The notes beneath the pieces were generated by a model. That model was not told the origin of the DNA and ran no database searches. It was given only the letters and a program-made list of their open reading frames with translations. The translations under genes and the position numbers were made by a program. Shown in pieces: positions 23,857-34,828 of a stretch of 64,000 bases of DNA (within the stretch, counting starts at the first letter, position 1; each line of letters starts with the position of its first letter). This DNA is from Cannabis sativa. Its lineage: Eukaryota > Streptophyta > Magnoliopsida > Rosales > Cannabaceae. The DNA is taken from contig NC_083610.1 in assembly GCF_029168945.1 (NCBI RefSeq), forward strand, positions 69,927,580 to 69,991,579, in the 5' to 3' direction.

Positions 23857-26191
23857 GGATGTGTAACACCCTAACTAACATAGGCGTATTACGTGATTTT
23901 TAAACATGCTGTGCAGCTCGTTGCTAATCAACGAGGTTTATGGAAAACGTGATTAATTAAAATTTTTGCTTTTTAACTAAACTTATAAAATAATATTACA
24001 AAAGACTCGGGATCCTGATTATAAAATCATTTACAAAAGTTTACTGTTCATACAAAATAATTGTCGCCTAGCGACTAGTTACAAAAATCAGCCTTGCTGT
24101 CCCGAGGATCGTACGCTCCAGGCCTAACCGCCCCGACATGTACAATCTTCATAAGCTCGCTCACGTTCCATCAGCTTTAGCCTTGCCTTTACCTACACAT
24201 AAACGTAGAACTATGAGTCGACAGACTCAGTAAGAAAAGCATAATAATATTCATACATAAAACCCGGTCATGATCAGACGCCCATACCCCTGATCATAAC
24301 CCTAACTGCCGTGTCCAACACGATACTGAGTCCCACTACTGCCGTGTCCAACACGGTACTGAGTTCTGAACGTTCATAGGGACGGTACTATTGACACGTA
24401 ACAGCCTGATCGGTCGAACCGGTCATACTCCGCCGCCGGGTCATACTCCAGCCTGTACCGACGTGTTACTGTATCCACCTGATCGGTCGAACCGGTCATA
24501 CTCCGGCTGCTGGTCATACTCCAGCCTGTACCGACAGGATACGTCAATATTACGGAACCACCAACCTAAGTGTCAGCCTGATCGGTCGAACCGGTCATAC
24601 TCCGGCTGCTGGTCATACTCCAGCCTGTACCGACGTGACAGGGTTGGATGGTTCGAAGCCAACATACATAACTAATGTAATCTAACAGGCTTCCTACAGG
24701 CACGCTAAACATGTAATCTACATATGCATACTGTTATACTAATCTTACCTGGATTCCGAATTCAGGTGTGCCGGTCAACCTGACTGGAACTTTAACTGCG
24801 CGGCGGATTACAGGCTCCTAAACCATAAAAATCACAACACTATAAGTGATACGCTAAATCACTTCCCGGGGACTTAAACTAGGAACTAAAAGCTTCCCTA
24901 TCGATAAAAAGCATGGCAATACCCCCTAAAACATAAAATCGAGGAAATCTAGGGTTTCAGAATTTTCCCCAACCGGTAGAGCGGTTGCTCAACCGGAATT
25001 CCGGTTCTGCGAAAATTCAGAACCCCCATCCTGAATTCCGGATGCACAACCGGAATTCCGGTTCCTCGCAGGCAGCAAACTCAAAAATTCATAACTTGCT
25101 CAAATCAACCCCAAATCACATGAAACCTTCCAGACCTGTTCTAAACAACCCCTAGAACATTTCTAAAGCAACAAAACCACCCAGAAAGCACAGAAACGAA
25201 AAGTGCCATTAAAGCTCAAGCTTTGAGTTCTAAACTCAAACTTGAGTAAAATCACCTAACATGCATTCAAACCAACTCAAATCCTCTTAAACAAGCATAA
25301 TATATCCTCTGGAAACAATTAAAAACATCAACAATATCACAGCAACAAATTCAATTCATTTCTCTTTGAAAACCATATTTTTGAGTTAAAAATTCCCAAC
25401 TTGAAGCAAAGCAATTAACATGCATTACTAACAACCTAAATAACTTCAAATTAACAAGCTTAAATCACAGAATCTTACAACAAAACACAGCAGCAACAAC
25501 ATCCAAATAATCCATGCATAACTCATATTTTCACCATTTTTATTCAAGAAAATAAAGGAAGAAGCTAGGAATCACCTACCACAATCAAGAGATCACAAAC
25601 TTAGGTTGAAGCTAGCTGAAAATCAATGAAAATCCCAGCCCTAGAATCCCATGCAACCAGCCGAAAAAGAGAGAGGAAAAAGAGAGAGTTTCTTTGAAAA
25701 TTTTCTATCTTTTTTCTAACTTGTGATTTTTTGATAAAAATGAAATAAAAGCTAATAAACACAACACTCCATTTCAGCCAACACTTAGCATAAAACACAT
25801 TTATTTTTCATTTATAAACTCACTAGAAGACAAAATACTAATGGGGCAAAAAGACCATTTTGCCCCTCCACACTAAAACCACATAAATAACACTAAAGGA
25901 GTATTTTTGGGAAATTCTGAATTCCCGGCCATTCCTGACATTCCCAATGTCTAATAACCCGTCCCAAACTACTAACATACTAAGTTATGATTTCTACTGA
26001 GCCAAACACGGGATTCCAAAATACCGGGCACCGGAAATGCAAAATATGAAAACTACTGAATGACATAGCAATGCATTTCTGAATTCAATAATAACAGTAT
26101 AATAAATTATTTAAATAGCTATAAATAATTTCATAATTAAACGTGATTAACTGCTAATTTCCAAATTAAACTAAGTGATCTTTACAGGATG
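23857..26191 (-). mobile_element. Solo LTR, family A, reverse orientation, TSD GGATG
   Basis: The LTR body is 23862-26186 (2325 bp), starting TGTAACACC and ending GATCTTTACA. It is flanked by GGATG at 23857-23861 and 26187-26191. It is homologous along its length to the solo LTR at 10123-12486. It contains three repeat units starting at 24402, 24475 and 24574 (spacing 73 and 99 bp). No internal region remains. Confidence 0.92.
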
Positions 26192-26626
26192 GGGTAATGA
26201 TCTGTTGCTCAAGGTGTGCAATACGTGTGTACTCAGACACTGTATTCATTGATCAGTTGATACCATTTTTTCCTAAAATTTGAGTACCTCTAAGTTTTTT
26301 ATTTTTATTTGTTTTGTCTAAGTGTGGGCTGAGTGCAAATATTGTTGGTATATTTGTCACATTTCTGGTTTCTATATTACACTCATTGCCTGATGACGTT
26401 GGTTTGTTTCGTTTAGTGTGTCGTATTATGTGGTGGCAAATATTCAATTTGGGCGCGTACGTTTTCCTTGGCAAAAATCAAATTTAAAAACAATCATCAT
26501 TATTTTTGCCTGGTCAGTTGTGTCAGGGTGCCTATACTTAAGGCCTACGGAAAGTGATCAGTCTCACTCTTTCACTTTCCTCTCAGAAACCCTAAGCCCT
26601 GCAACATTCAAATTTTTTCTCTAAAC

Positions 26627-28111
26627 ATGGAGAACACCACACCCATTGCAGTACCCCCTGTTGCTATGTTTGTTCCATCCATGGCAACGACTGTTGATCC
26701 TACAGTGGCTCCTACAGTCGAAACTGCACTGCCTAATCCCTGTCGTGACATTGTCCTCTACCAGTCGGAGGTTGGTGGTTCTGCACATCCCCCAAGTCCT
26801 GAGTCGACTCCGCCTCCACCCTCACCTCCGGTCAGTCAGAAACCTCGTACTTCTCTAGGTAAGGCTCCTCATCTCTCTAAAAAGGTTAGACCTTCACTGT
26901 CGTCACCTTCCCCACCTGTGTCAAAACGAGTCACTCATTCTTCGTCGAGTCATCAGTCTCCCTCAAAACCCGTAGGCCCTCCTCGTCCTCCATCTAAGGT
27001 CTCTATTCCTACCCCAACCAGTGATCGTGTTCAAACCAAACGAAAATCCTCAAGTGACACCAACTTGTCTGCTCCTCATCCCATCTTAGTTCGAGAATTC
27101 TATGCCAACCTAGATAGGACTGTTATTGCTGAGGGTCATCCAGGGTGTGTGAGTGCCTTTGTTAGGGGTCATAGAGTTCCTTTTAGTCCATCCACTATTG
27201 CATCTTTATTGAAAGTTGAGTCCATCAGGATACCAACATATGGGAAACACTTCAATCCAGATCAAACTTTGATGGGTAGAGTGCTAACTGGCAGGGATGA
27301 CTATATTTGGGAGAAACAGGAAATCCTGGTCACTCATCTGACTCCATTCTATAGGGTTCTTCATCGGGTAGCCTTGTACAATTGGTTTCCTAATTCTCAT
27401 TTGTCCGCTGTTACACTTGAGATTGGCAAGTTCTTGTATGCTGTTGGCACTAATGTGTCCATTGATCTGCCCTCGCTCATCTTTGAAAGGATACTTGAAG
27501 CCTCAGAAACTACTGGCACTCGTAACAAGTTACCATTTCCAAGTCTAGTTCAACGAGTTCTTATGGATGCTCACCCTCCTCTTACAACGCATGATTATCA
27601 AGTTCAGAATCCTGTTCTCAGTAAGAGCTTTCTCTCTGTGGTCAATAGGAAGCCTTCCTCAACCACTCCCTCTGGAACCAAAGTGAGTAAAGGCAAGTCT
27701 CCTATGTTCAAAGAGCTTTCGGATTCCAATTGGCAGGTACAAATGTTTTCTGAGTTTCAATCTTTTGCCAAACGTTATAAGAAGGATCAAAAGCGTCAGC
27801 TTGCCTTTGAGGCCTCCATGTATCAAATGGTTCGCTCTATCAAGTCCACTCTTTTGCACCATTTTCCTGGGGATTCTCTGCCTGACATCTCTTTGCCTGA
27901 GTTTCATCGAGATTCGTTTGGTGCATCATCTGACACGTCTAAAAGTAATGCACATATGCAGGGGGAGCCTTCAGCATTTGATCCTGTCACCAGTTCAGCC
28001 CCACCTGATCTGAATCCTCCAGCTGACTCTGCAACACCCTTGGTGTCGACTGGGCCACCTTCCCAGGGGGAGTCTGGCACAGAACAGGATCCCACAGCTC
28101 ATATTCAATGA
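26627..28111 (+). CDS. Intact 494-aa ORF, putative plant transposon protein (PF20167-like)
   Basis: The frame is uninterrupted from ATG 26627 to TGA 28111. The N-terminal 145 residues are Pro/Ser-rich and low complexity. A globular region (about residues 148-320) has the features REFYANL, AFVRGHRVPFSPSTIASLL and LVTHLTPFYRVLHRVALYNWFP, which I associate with the Pfam 'putative plant transposon protein' domain. The C-terminal part has a basic helical stretch (FAKRYKKDQKRQLAFEASM) and a Pro/Ser-rich tail. No membrane segment or signal peptide is evident, and no gag, protease or RT motif is present. It lies about 140 bp before the polypurine tract and 3' LTR, where extra ORFs of some plant LTR elements sit. 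Its openness contrasts with every other transposon gene in the window. The function is unknown and the domain match is from memory. Confidence 0.7.
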   Translation: MENTTPIAVPPVAMFVPSMATTVDPTVAPTVETALPNPCRDIVLYQSEVGGSAHPPSPESTPPPPSPPVSQKPRTSLGKAPHLSKKVRPSLSSPSPPVSKRVTHSSSSHQSPSKPVGPPRPPSKVSIPTPTSDRVQTKRKSSSDTNLSAPHPILVREFYANLDRTVIAEGHPGCVSAFVRGHRVPFSPSTIASLLKVESIRIPTYGKHFNPDQTLMGRVLTGRDDYIWEKQEILVTHLTPFYRVLHRVALYNWFPNSHLSAVTLEIGKFLYAVGTNVSIDLPSLIFERILEASETTGTRNKLPFPSLVQRVLMDAHPPLTTHDYQVQNPVLSKSFLSVVNRKPSSTTPSGTKVSKGKSPMFKELSDSNWQVQMFSEFQSFAKRYKKDQKRQLAFEASMYQMVRSIKSTLLHHFPGDSLPDISLPEFHRDSFGASSDTSKSNAHMQGEPSAFDPVTSSAPPDLNPPADSATPLVSTGPPSQGESGTEQDPTAHIQ

Positions 28112-28248
28112 AGGGGGAGATATTTGTATTTCGTTTTGTTTTGTGGTAGCTTTGTTTATATTCCTAAAAACATTTATATTTGGATTATTAATTCTGGAAT
28201 TTTTCTTGGTCTTTAGGTTTGTTTGTTAGTCATTGAACATAACCTGTC

Positions 28249-28259
28249 AAGGGGGAGAA
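28249..28259 (+). promoter_or_regulatory. Polypurine tract
   Basis: aagggggagaa directly precedes the 3' LTR start TGTTAGTG. This is the canonical position for plus-strand priming. Confidence 0.85.
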
Positions 28260-29006
28260 TGTTAGTGTCATTATTTTGTGACAATTTTTGTTCTGTTCAA
28301 TGTCTAGTCGTGTCTGGGTTTTTAGTCTGTTATATCTGCACTAGCGTTCTATTACGTCTGTTTCAGTTAAGTGTTAGTTAGTGCCAGGTGGACTTATTTT
28401 GTGGATATATAAATAGTCGGTTTCTGTTAGTAAAGGAGTTATCCATTAAATTGTTCAGTTTTTTATTTCGGTTGTCTGTGGAGATAGTGTCGTATCTTGT
28501 TTCTTGTTGTTGTGATTACAGGTCAGATCGTATAGCTTGAAGATGGTCATCAACGGCGGAATGATCTGAATCTGGAGTTGCTGAGTTCAAACTGAAGGGA
28601 GTTCAGTGTCATCTTCATCATCAGATCTGAAGGGATTTCAGGTTGAAGACATGTTGAAGAAGAACTCAGTTGCTGCACAAGGGATTGTGCACTAACAATC
28701 AGGGTTCTTGATTGTTATTGGTAATTCAGTTCTAATTGTTGTTAAGGTTGTATTTGATTCCTTTAGAGAGAATTGGAAATTGTAATATGAACCTTTGAGA
28801 ATTAGTAGAGGAATTTACCCTGGTTCGGGGAACCCAAGCACTAGTCGACTGAGATGTGTTCTCAGTGCAGATGAAGCTTGTAAATCGTTGTGTGATTTAC
28901 TGCTTGATTATTGATTCTTGTCTATAATTCATATCTTGAAATCAATCAATCTAAAGATAATCAACATGGTAATTTGGATCATTAAAATTAACAAGTTGTA
29001 CTTTCA
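28260..29006 (+). repeat. 3' LTR of the gag-pol-less element
   Basis: It spans 747 bp from TGTTAGTGTC to GTACTTTCA. It contains a TATA box, tatataaata, at about 28406-28415, giving a likely U3/R boundary downstream of it. It is followed directly by the TSD copy GATTC and then by LINE endonuclease sequence. Confidence 0.85.
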
Positions 29007-29520
29007 GATTCAATCCAATGGGGCGAGTCTCTTCCTTTTTCCCAAGTAAAAGGGTGTCCAAGAAGCTTTAAGTCTTGTAAACCACACTCAGAAATAACCT
29101 CTTGGAAGCTAGTAATAAGCCACTCTGGATATCTATTACCCCTTCTTTTCTCACTTTGCACCAAAATATTGTTTTAATTTCCAATTAGGCACCAAGGTAG
29201 CTGAGATTCCTCCTTCAAGGTGTGAATGAGGTACCAAGTATTCTTCCTTAAGCTTCAGTTAGGCTCACCATAGAGGCCAGTTAGTCTAAACTTACTACTA
29301 CCTTCCCACGAAATCTCACAGTCAATGTGATTTTTGGAAAAACTATTAAAACAAATATCATCTTCATTTTTCCACATCAATGCAAGGCTTTCCCTTCTTC
29401 CCTGGGTCTCCACCATAAAGAATCCCTCAAAGCGAATGGACCTACACACACTCATAACCTTGTCTTCAACACATAAAGTCTCACAAAAAAATAACATTGG
29501 GCCTCTTTTGAACTACAAGT
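29007..29520 (-). pseudogene. LINE ORF2, endonuclease N-terminal part
   Basis: The minus-strand peptide includes LALMWKNEDDICFNSFSKNH and FRLTGLYGEPN, typical of the apurinic endonuclease-like domain of plant LINEs. It continues to FTWEKGRDSPHWIES before the LTR element interrupts. The continuation is at 23318 and lower coordinates. Frame breaks occur around 29250 and 29497-29520. Confidence 0.75.
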
Positions 29521-30770
29521 TCATAAATGAACTGATTGATATGTGGGTTCCCAAGCCCACAACAGTTCTAACCCAATATACTCATAATGTTGGGCGACCC
29601 CATTCACAAGGGTCGCCATGTCTGAGTATTTTGAGAGCCCAACTCCATCCAACCCTACCTCAAAAGCTTCCTTTTCCAATACATCAATAGACCTTTTTCT
29701 TTTATTATCCATAATAATCACACCCCTTTTTTGAATATTTTTGTTTTGACCTGCCTCTCTACCCTCTTTATTCCCATTAAACGCAAACTTTCCAAATTTA
29801 GAGTGATTAATGGTTGGGAAATCTTTGACTTTCTCACCGTCACTCGTACCGATCTCCCTATCCCCACCAATCATGCCATCACATCCCCCCATCAACTCTT
29901 CATCATTATCACTTACCATATTGGTCCAACCATCTTCTCTATCTGCTCTGCCATGCTATTGTCGCCGGCCACCATTCCAGGAACCCACCCTTTTCTACGC
30001 AACCATCGGGCACCAATATTCTATTTTCTCTTCTGAAACTAAGCCCTCATAAAGAACCATGCGATTTAACGATTTCCTCCAATGGCTTTTCAAAGAGTTT
30101 AGCACATAACTTCTCTAAATGGCCTATAATTCCACATATAAAGTAGAAAGTGGGTGCTCTTGGCCCGGAAAGAAGACCCACCTATTTTCGTTAGCTTCAT
30201 CTATCGTCGTAACAACTTATTAATATCTAGGGTCACCAATACTCAAAGATAATCCTGATACACTCTGATGAAGTTCTTAGGATCATATTCCACATACTCC
30301 CCCATAACATTGACAATATCCTTCAACACACTAGCAGACATGCTACTGGGTTGGAGGTTGAAAACCTGAACCCAAATATTAAGTTTGTTCAAAACCAAGG
30401 CCTTTGGTTCCTCCCCTTCCTTTAAACGTTCCAATATTGCATTTGATCGAACGTCCATGGGCTTCCCTTGATAACCCTCTGTATGTCGACCTAATGGTAG
30501 AATTGGAATGAATACCTATATGGTGGTAATTCCTTAACAAACATGCCCATCCCTGGTCTCCATAAAGAGGCTAAAATATTTTGCATAATCTTAAAATCCA
30601 CATCTCTGTTTGATAAAAATTGCCCCCCCTAAACACCAACGTGCATCGATTCCTTCTTCCTCCGCCCCTCCCCCTAACACCACCTCTTCTTCTTCATCCT
30701 CAACTTGAACCCTTAAAATCTCCTCACACTCAAATCCCAACCAATAGACTCCATGGCCTCTCCAGGATAG
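29521..30770 (-). pseudogene. LINE ORF1 (DUF4283, zinc knuckle), decayed
   Basis: The likely start is near 30752 (MESIGWDLSV). A DUF4283-like segment lies at 30243-30458 (LVLNKLNIWVQVFNLQPSSMS and a following VGEY-type block). Then comes a CCHC-like knuckle with its first Cys lost (FYFICGIIGHLEKLC, about 30120-30165) and a long linker (29521-29919). Such proteins bind element RNA. There are several frameshifts and stops. Confidence 0.72.
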
Positions 30771-30901
30771 TAGTGATTTAAAGGTTGCTCTCTATAAAAT
30801 TCTTTTGCATATTTTTTTACTTATTTTAATAGTTATTGTAGAGATTTGTAATTGCTAAAAGATTGAGATGGTCATTGGAGAAATATTGTCAACTTTAAAA
30901 T

Positions 30902-31086
30902 CAGGGTCGGCCCTAGGCATAGGCGGGTTAGGACCGCGTCTAGGGCTCACTTATTTTAGGGACCCAAATAAAAAAATATCTTTTAAAAAATATACATATT
31001 TTTTTCAATAATTTTTAAAAATATCATTTATCTTTATAGTAAGGGCTCAAAATTTTTTTTTGCCTATGATCCATTTCAACTCAAAG
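30902..31086. mobile_element. Small MITE copy, probable hAT type, right end lost
   Basis: The left end cagggtcggccctaggc and the interior match the copy at 50607-50803, including gcgggttagg and the T-rich centre ending in ggctcaaaat. The right terminal ggtcggccctg is missing. Confidence 0.65.
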
Positions 31087-31103
31087 CAAACCTTATTTAA
31101 AAG

Positions 31104-32676
31104 AGGAAATTACACTTACTATGGGATTTTAAAAGTTCTTATGATAAATATGGCACATTTAAGTTTGACCAATTTATATGGTATTTTTTTTGTTTTTAGG
31201 TCTTTTTATGGTATTTGATATGCCATATATATGTAATTAGGTTTTCAAATCCCATATTTAATGTTTTATTTGTTTAGGAAGTTTTATTTGTTATTGATGC
31301 CGGAAAAGTCACCGGAGTTTGCTGCCGGTGCCGGAAAAGTGGTCGGCGCCGGAGTTGCTGCCGACACCGGAAAATTCGTCGGAATTGGCATTGTCGCCAG
31401 AAAAATCACCAAGAAACCGGTTTCTAAGAAACCGGTTTCTTTGTGATTTTTCCGTTGACAATGCCAATTCTGACGACTTTTCTGACGCTAGCAGCTACTC
31501 CGGCGACTTTTCCGACACCGAAAGCAAACTTTGAAAAAGTCATCAGAATTGGCATAATCGCCGGAAAAATTACCAAGAAACTGGTTTCTGGTTTCTTGAT
31601 GAAGAAACCAGTTTTTTAGTGATTTTTCCAGTGATTTCTCTGACGACAATGGAAATTTTGATGAGTTTTCTGGCGCTGGTAGCAACTATGACGACTAATA
31701 CACCGACAGCTACTCCGGTGACTTTTTCAGAACCGACAGTAAACTCTGGGAAATTCGTCAGAATTGGCATTGTCGCCGGAAAAATTACCGGAAAAATCAC
31801 CAAGAAACTGGTTTTTTTTTCCTTCATCAAGAAACCAATTTCTTGATGAAGAAACCAGTTTCTTGGTAATTTTTTTGTATTTTTTTTCTCTATTTGGTTG
31901 ATTGATGAAAGTAGTTTCAATTATTTTCAGTGTATATCATTTTTATTTTGTTTTCATAATCTTTATTATTGTTGTCTAACAAAATTAGTTCCTTGATAAA
32001 GAAACCACTTTTTTGGTGAAGAATCCGGTTTCTTGATGAAAAAACCAATTTCTTGGTAATTTTTCTAGTGATTTTGCTGGCGACAATACCAATTCAGACG
32101 ACTTTTTTGACGCTGGCAATAACTCCGGCCTTTTTCCAACACCGGCAACTACTTTGGCGATTTTTTCGGTACCGACATCAAACTCCAGAATAGTCGTCGG
32201 ACTTGACATTGTCACCGGTAAAATTACCAGAAAAATCACAAAGAAACCGGCTTCCAAGAAACCGATTTCTTCATCAAGAAACCAATTTCTTGGTGATTTT
32301 TCCAGGGACAATGCTAATTTTGACGACTTTTTCGGCGCCGGCAGAAACTCCGGTGACTTTTCCGGCACCGGTGGCTACTCCGACGACTTTTCCGATGCCG
32401 GCAGTAAACTCCGGTGACTTTTCCGGCACGAGTGACAACTTCGGCGATCACTATAGTTTTATTTTTTTAAAAAAAAATAAATATGAAGGGAATTTTAATA
32501 TTTATTTATGGTACTTTAATTGAGTTTTTATTTTTTATGAATTTTAAATTCAGATTTTTTTTTTCATGTTTTATATGGTTTTTTTTAAAAAAAAAACTAT
32601 ATTTTTAGTTTGATTGGTTAAATAATGCCATATTTAGTGATATTTACTATTTATGCCACATTTATCATAACCTTAA
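31104..32676. mobile_element. MULE/foldback-like element made of imperfect palindromes
   Basis: The left end contains ttatgataaatatggca (about 31139). The right end, reversed, contains ttatgataaatgtggca (about 32655-32671), so the ends are inverted repeats. Between them lie several palindromic modules centred near 31425, 31600, 31835 and 32270. Each is built from arms with gtcggaattggcattgtcgc, cggaaaaatcaccaag and aaaccggtttct. Transcripts could fold into long hairpins. Apparent ORFs on both strands are translations of these repeats and are not counted as genes. The superfamily is uncertain. Confidence 0.5.
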
Positions 32677-33583
32677 TTATTGTCGATAATTGTTGCTCAT
32701 TATATAGTATTTTTAATAATTCATGCATTGAAAAAACGACACAGTTGTAAGTGCCGTTACGATTTGAATTGATATGAAATTAGTTTCGCAACTCTTCTAG
32801 TAATTTTGTTTAATTTTCATCCTTTCATGCATAATATCACATAAAAAACGAAGCTGAGTTTTGAGCATAAGGCGATTTTCGGTACCGACATCAAACTCCA
32901 GAATAGTCGTCGGACTTGACATTGTCACCGGTAAAATTACCAGAAAAATCACAAAGAAACCGGCTTCCAAGAAACCGATTTCTTCATCAAGAAACCAATT
33001 TCTTGGTGATTTTTCCAGGGACAATGCTAATTTTGACGACTTTTTCGGCGCCGGCAGAAACTCCGGTGACTTTTCCGGCACCGGTGGCTACTCCGACGAC
33101 TTTTCCGATGCCGGCAGTAAACTCCGGTGACTTTTCCGGCACGAGTGACAACTTCGGCGATCACTATAATTTTATTTTTAAAAAAAAAAATAAATATGAA
33201 GGGAATTTTAATATTTATTTATGGTACTTTAATTGAGTTTTTATTTTTTATGAATTTTAAATTTAGATTTTTTTTTTCATGTTTTATATGGTTTTTTTAA
33301 AAAAAAAAATTATATTTTTAGTTTGATTGGTTAAATAATGCCATATTTAGTGATATTTACTATTTATGCCATATTTATCATAACCTTAATTATTGTCGAT
33401 AATTGTTGCTCATTATATAGTATTTTTAATAATTCATGCATTGAAAAAACGACACAGTTGTAAGTGCCGTTACGATTTGAATTGATATGAAATTAGTTTC
33501 GCAACTCTTCTAGTAATTTTGTTTAATTTTCATCCTTTCATGCATAATATCACATAAAAAACGAAGCTGAGTTTTGAGCATAA
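32158..33583. repeat. 713-bp tandem duplication
   Basis: Unit 1 is about 32158-32870 and unit 2 is 32871-33583. They are nearly identical, with small homopolymer differences. The junction carries a short shared motif, aaggcgatttt, which reappears at 33582. Each unit holds one palindromic module, the right inverted-repeat end of the foldback-like element and about 200 bp of flank. The low divergence implies a recent event or an assembly artefact. Confidence 0.92.
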
Positions 33584-33736
33584 GGCGATTTTGTCTACTT
33601 GTGTATAAATAACTTTTTATCACACACGTGTGGTCAGTGGTAGTAAATGTGGCTAGGAAAACAATTGAATGGTAAGAACACGTGTGGTCAGTGAAGGAGT
33701 GAAAAAATAAAGGTTCTAAGGCAAAGTCTTACTATA

Positions 33737-33808
33737 TATCAGAGCCAGGTTTCGATCCTGGGACCTGTGGGTTATGGGCCCACCACGCTTCCGCTGCGCC
33801 ACTCTGAT
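33737..33808 (-). tRNA. tRNA-iMet: Initiator tRNA-Met (CAT anticodon)
   Basis: A 72-nt gene on the minus strand starts ATCAGAGTGGCGC. Its anticodon CAT corresponds to plus positions 33774-33776. The 3' strand GGCTCTGAT pairs with the 5' acceptor ATCAGAG, with discriminator A. The acceptor starts with A rather than G and there is no intron, as in plant initiator tRNA. The internal A-box (TGGCGCAGCGG) and B-box (GGATCGAAACC) are intact, and a T-run terminator follows about 30 nt downstream on the minus strand (33697-33706). It is very likely functional. Confidence 0.96.
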
Positions 33809-33809
33809 T

Positions 33810-34828
33810 AGTGTATACTAATGTTTTAGTCATGTATATAGACTAAATAATTACGTAATTATTCTGTAAAGGACAACTTTCACTCTATGATTGAAATCTT
33901 TTGATGGAAAATTTTTTTAAAAAAAAAACATATATATTTTTTTTTCTTTCAAATTGATGGTTTCAGCTAACTCATCTAAAGATTGACAAGGAAAGCTGAC
34001 CCAATATAGTTTATAAATTAAAGCAAGCACCCCTTCCATCCTTTGATGGGTCGATCGAAGCAAATAATATTAATAGCATTATAGGAGTTTATAACAAAAT
34101 TCATACGTACAACGAACCCATTTAAGAAAAAAAGAAAATAAACACCATTCATATTAAGAAAGGGGACGATATAACTTTTTATATAATTATTTGTAGTAGT
34201 AGCTAGCTTAAGCATTTTGGCCTCTTTTCCTTGTCCAATACGAAAACGCGTCATCTTCGAACTGTCCCCAAAAAAATCACTTTTCCTCTATTTAATTCTA
34301 TATAAATATATTTTCTTTCTATTATGGTGAATATTGTTTGTTGTTTTCCCTCGCTTAGTATTATGTATATACAGAAATAAAAACTATATATATATACATC
34401 GATTGGTACTGTAGTTTTCTCGTTCCCAATATATATAGCCGTTACCCCAAGACAAAAAACACGTCACCTGAATAAACTCTCTTTTTCTTACTTACCACCA
34501 CACTTTCCCACCTCAGATTCTCTCCTCCCAAACATTACTTCCTTCTACTAATATAGTTTCAACTTTGTTTTTGTTTTTGTATTCATTCATATTCTCTCAC
34601 TGTAACCTAAACTCTACAAAAATAATAATCTCAAACACTCTTGCGCCATGTTTTGTACTACACACCATCTGATCCCACCCCATCCACTCCTCCATCAACC
34701 ACCCTAGTTAATTATATATATATATATATATATACAAATCTTATTTATTATATAACTATATTATACTTCCACACCCCCTTTCTTGATCTTCTCTCTCAAA
34801 AATATTTTCAATATTAAAATAATAAAAA
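33810..34828. other. Upstream region of the RING-H2 gene
   Basis: This AT-rich intergenic DNA precedes the ATL gene. TATA-like sequences occur at about 34747-34768, then a pyrimidine-rich leader (cttgatcttctctctc) just before the start codon. A (TA)n microsatellite lies at 34713-34734. No other gene was recognised. Confidence 0.5.
34713..34734. repeat. (TA)n microsatellite in the ATL upstream region
   Basis: A pure TA dinucleotide run about 95 bp upstream of the start codon. Confidence 0.9.

Larger units (their letters stand above)
23319..29006 (+). mobile_element. LTR element lacking gag-pol, carrying one intact ORF
   Basis: The left terminus at 23319 reads TATTAGTGTCATT and the 3' LTR at 28260 reads TGTTAGTGTCATT, so the left TG appears mutated to TA. 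TSD GATTC lies at 23314-23318 and 29007-29011. Only about the first 45 bp at the left resemble the 3' LTR, so most of the 5' LTR, primer-binding site and gag-pol are gone. What remains is a noncoding left part, a nested solo LTR (23862-26186), a 494-codon ORF, a polypurine tract (28249-28259) and a 747-bp 3' LTR. The ORF position matches that of envelope-like or extra ORFs between pol and the 3' LTR in some plant retroelements. Confidence 0.78.
20165..30790 (-). mobile_element. LINE (non-LTR retrotransposon), split by an LTR element
   Basis: Minus-strand LINE pieces lie at 29007-30790 (ORF1 and the endonuclease start) and 20165-23318 (endonuclease end, reverse transcriptase, zf-RVT, partial RNase H). 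The endonuclease frame joins across the inserted element: WIES before the gap matches IESRLDRAMAS after it, and GATTC is duplicated at the two junctions. The 3' end stops inside an RNase H-like segment (VNVDGT...), so it is 3'-truncated or rearranged, and no clear poly(A) or TSD was identified. Confidence 0.82.

Noticed and set aside
24391..24675. 94-codon ORF with repeated GRTGHT and CWSYSS words
   Set aside because: It is the translated LTR-internal repeat array in a solo LTR.
31261..33236. Overlapping ORFs with KPVS/TGKITKK-like repeats on both strands
   Set aside because: They follow the palindromic DNA modules, occur on both strands, and show no protein family features.
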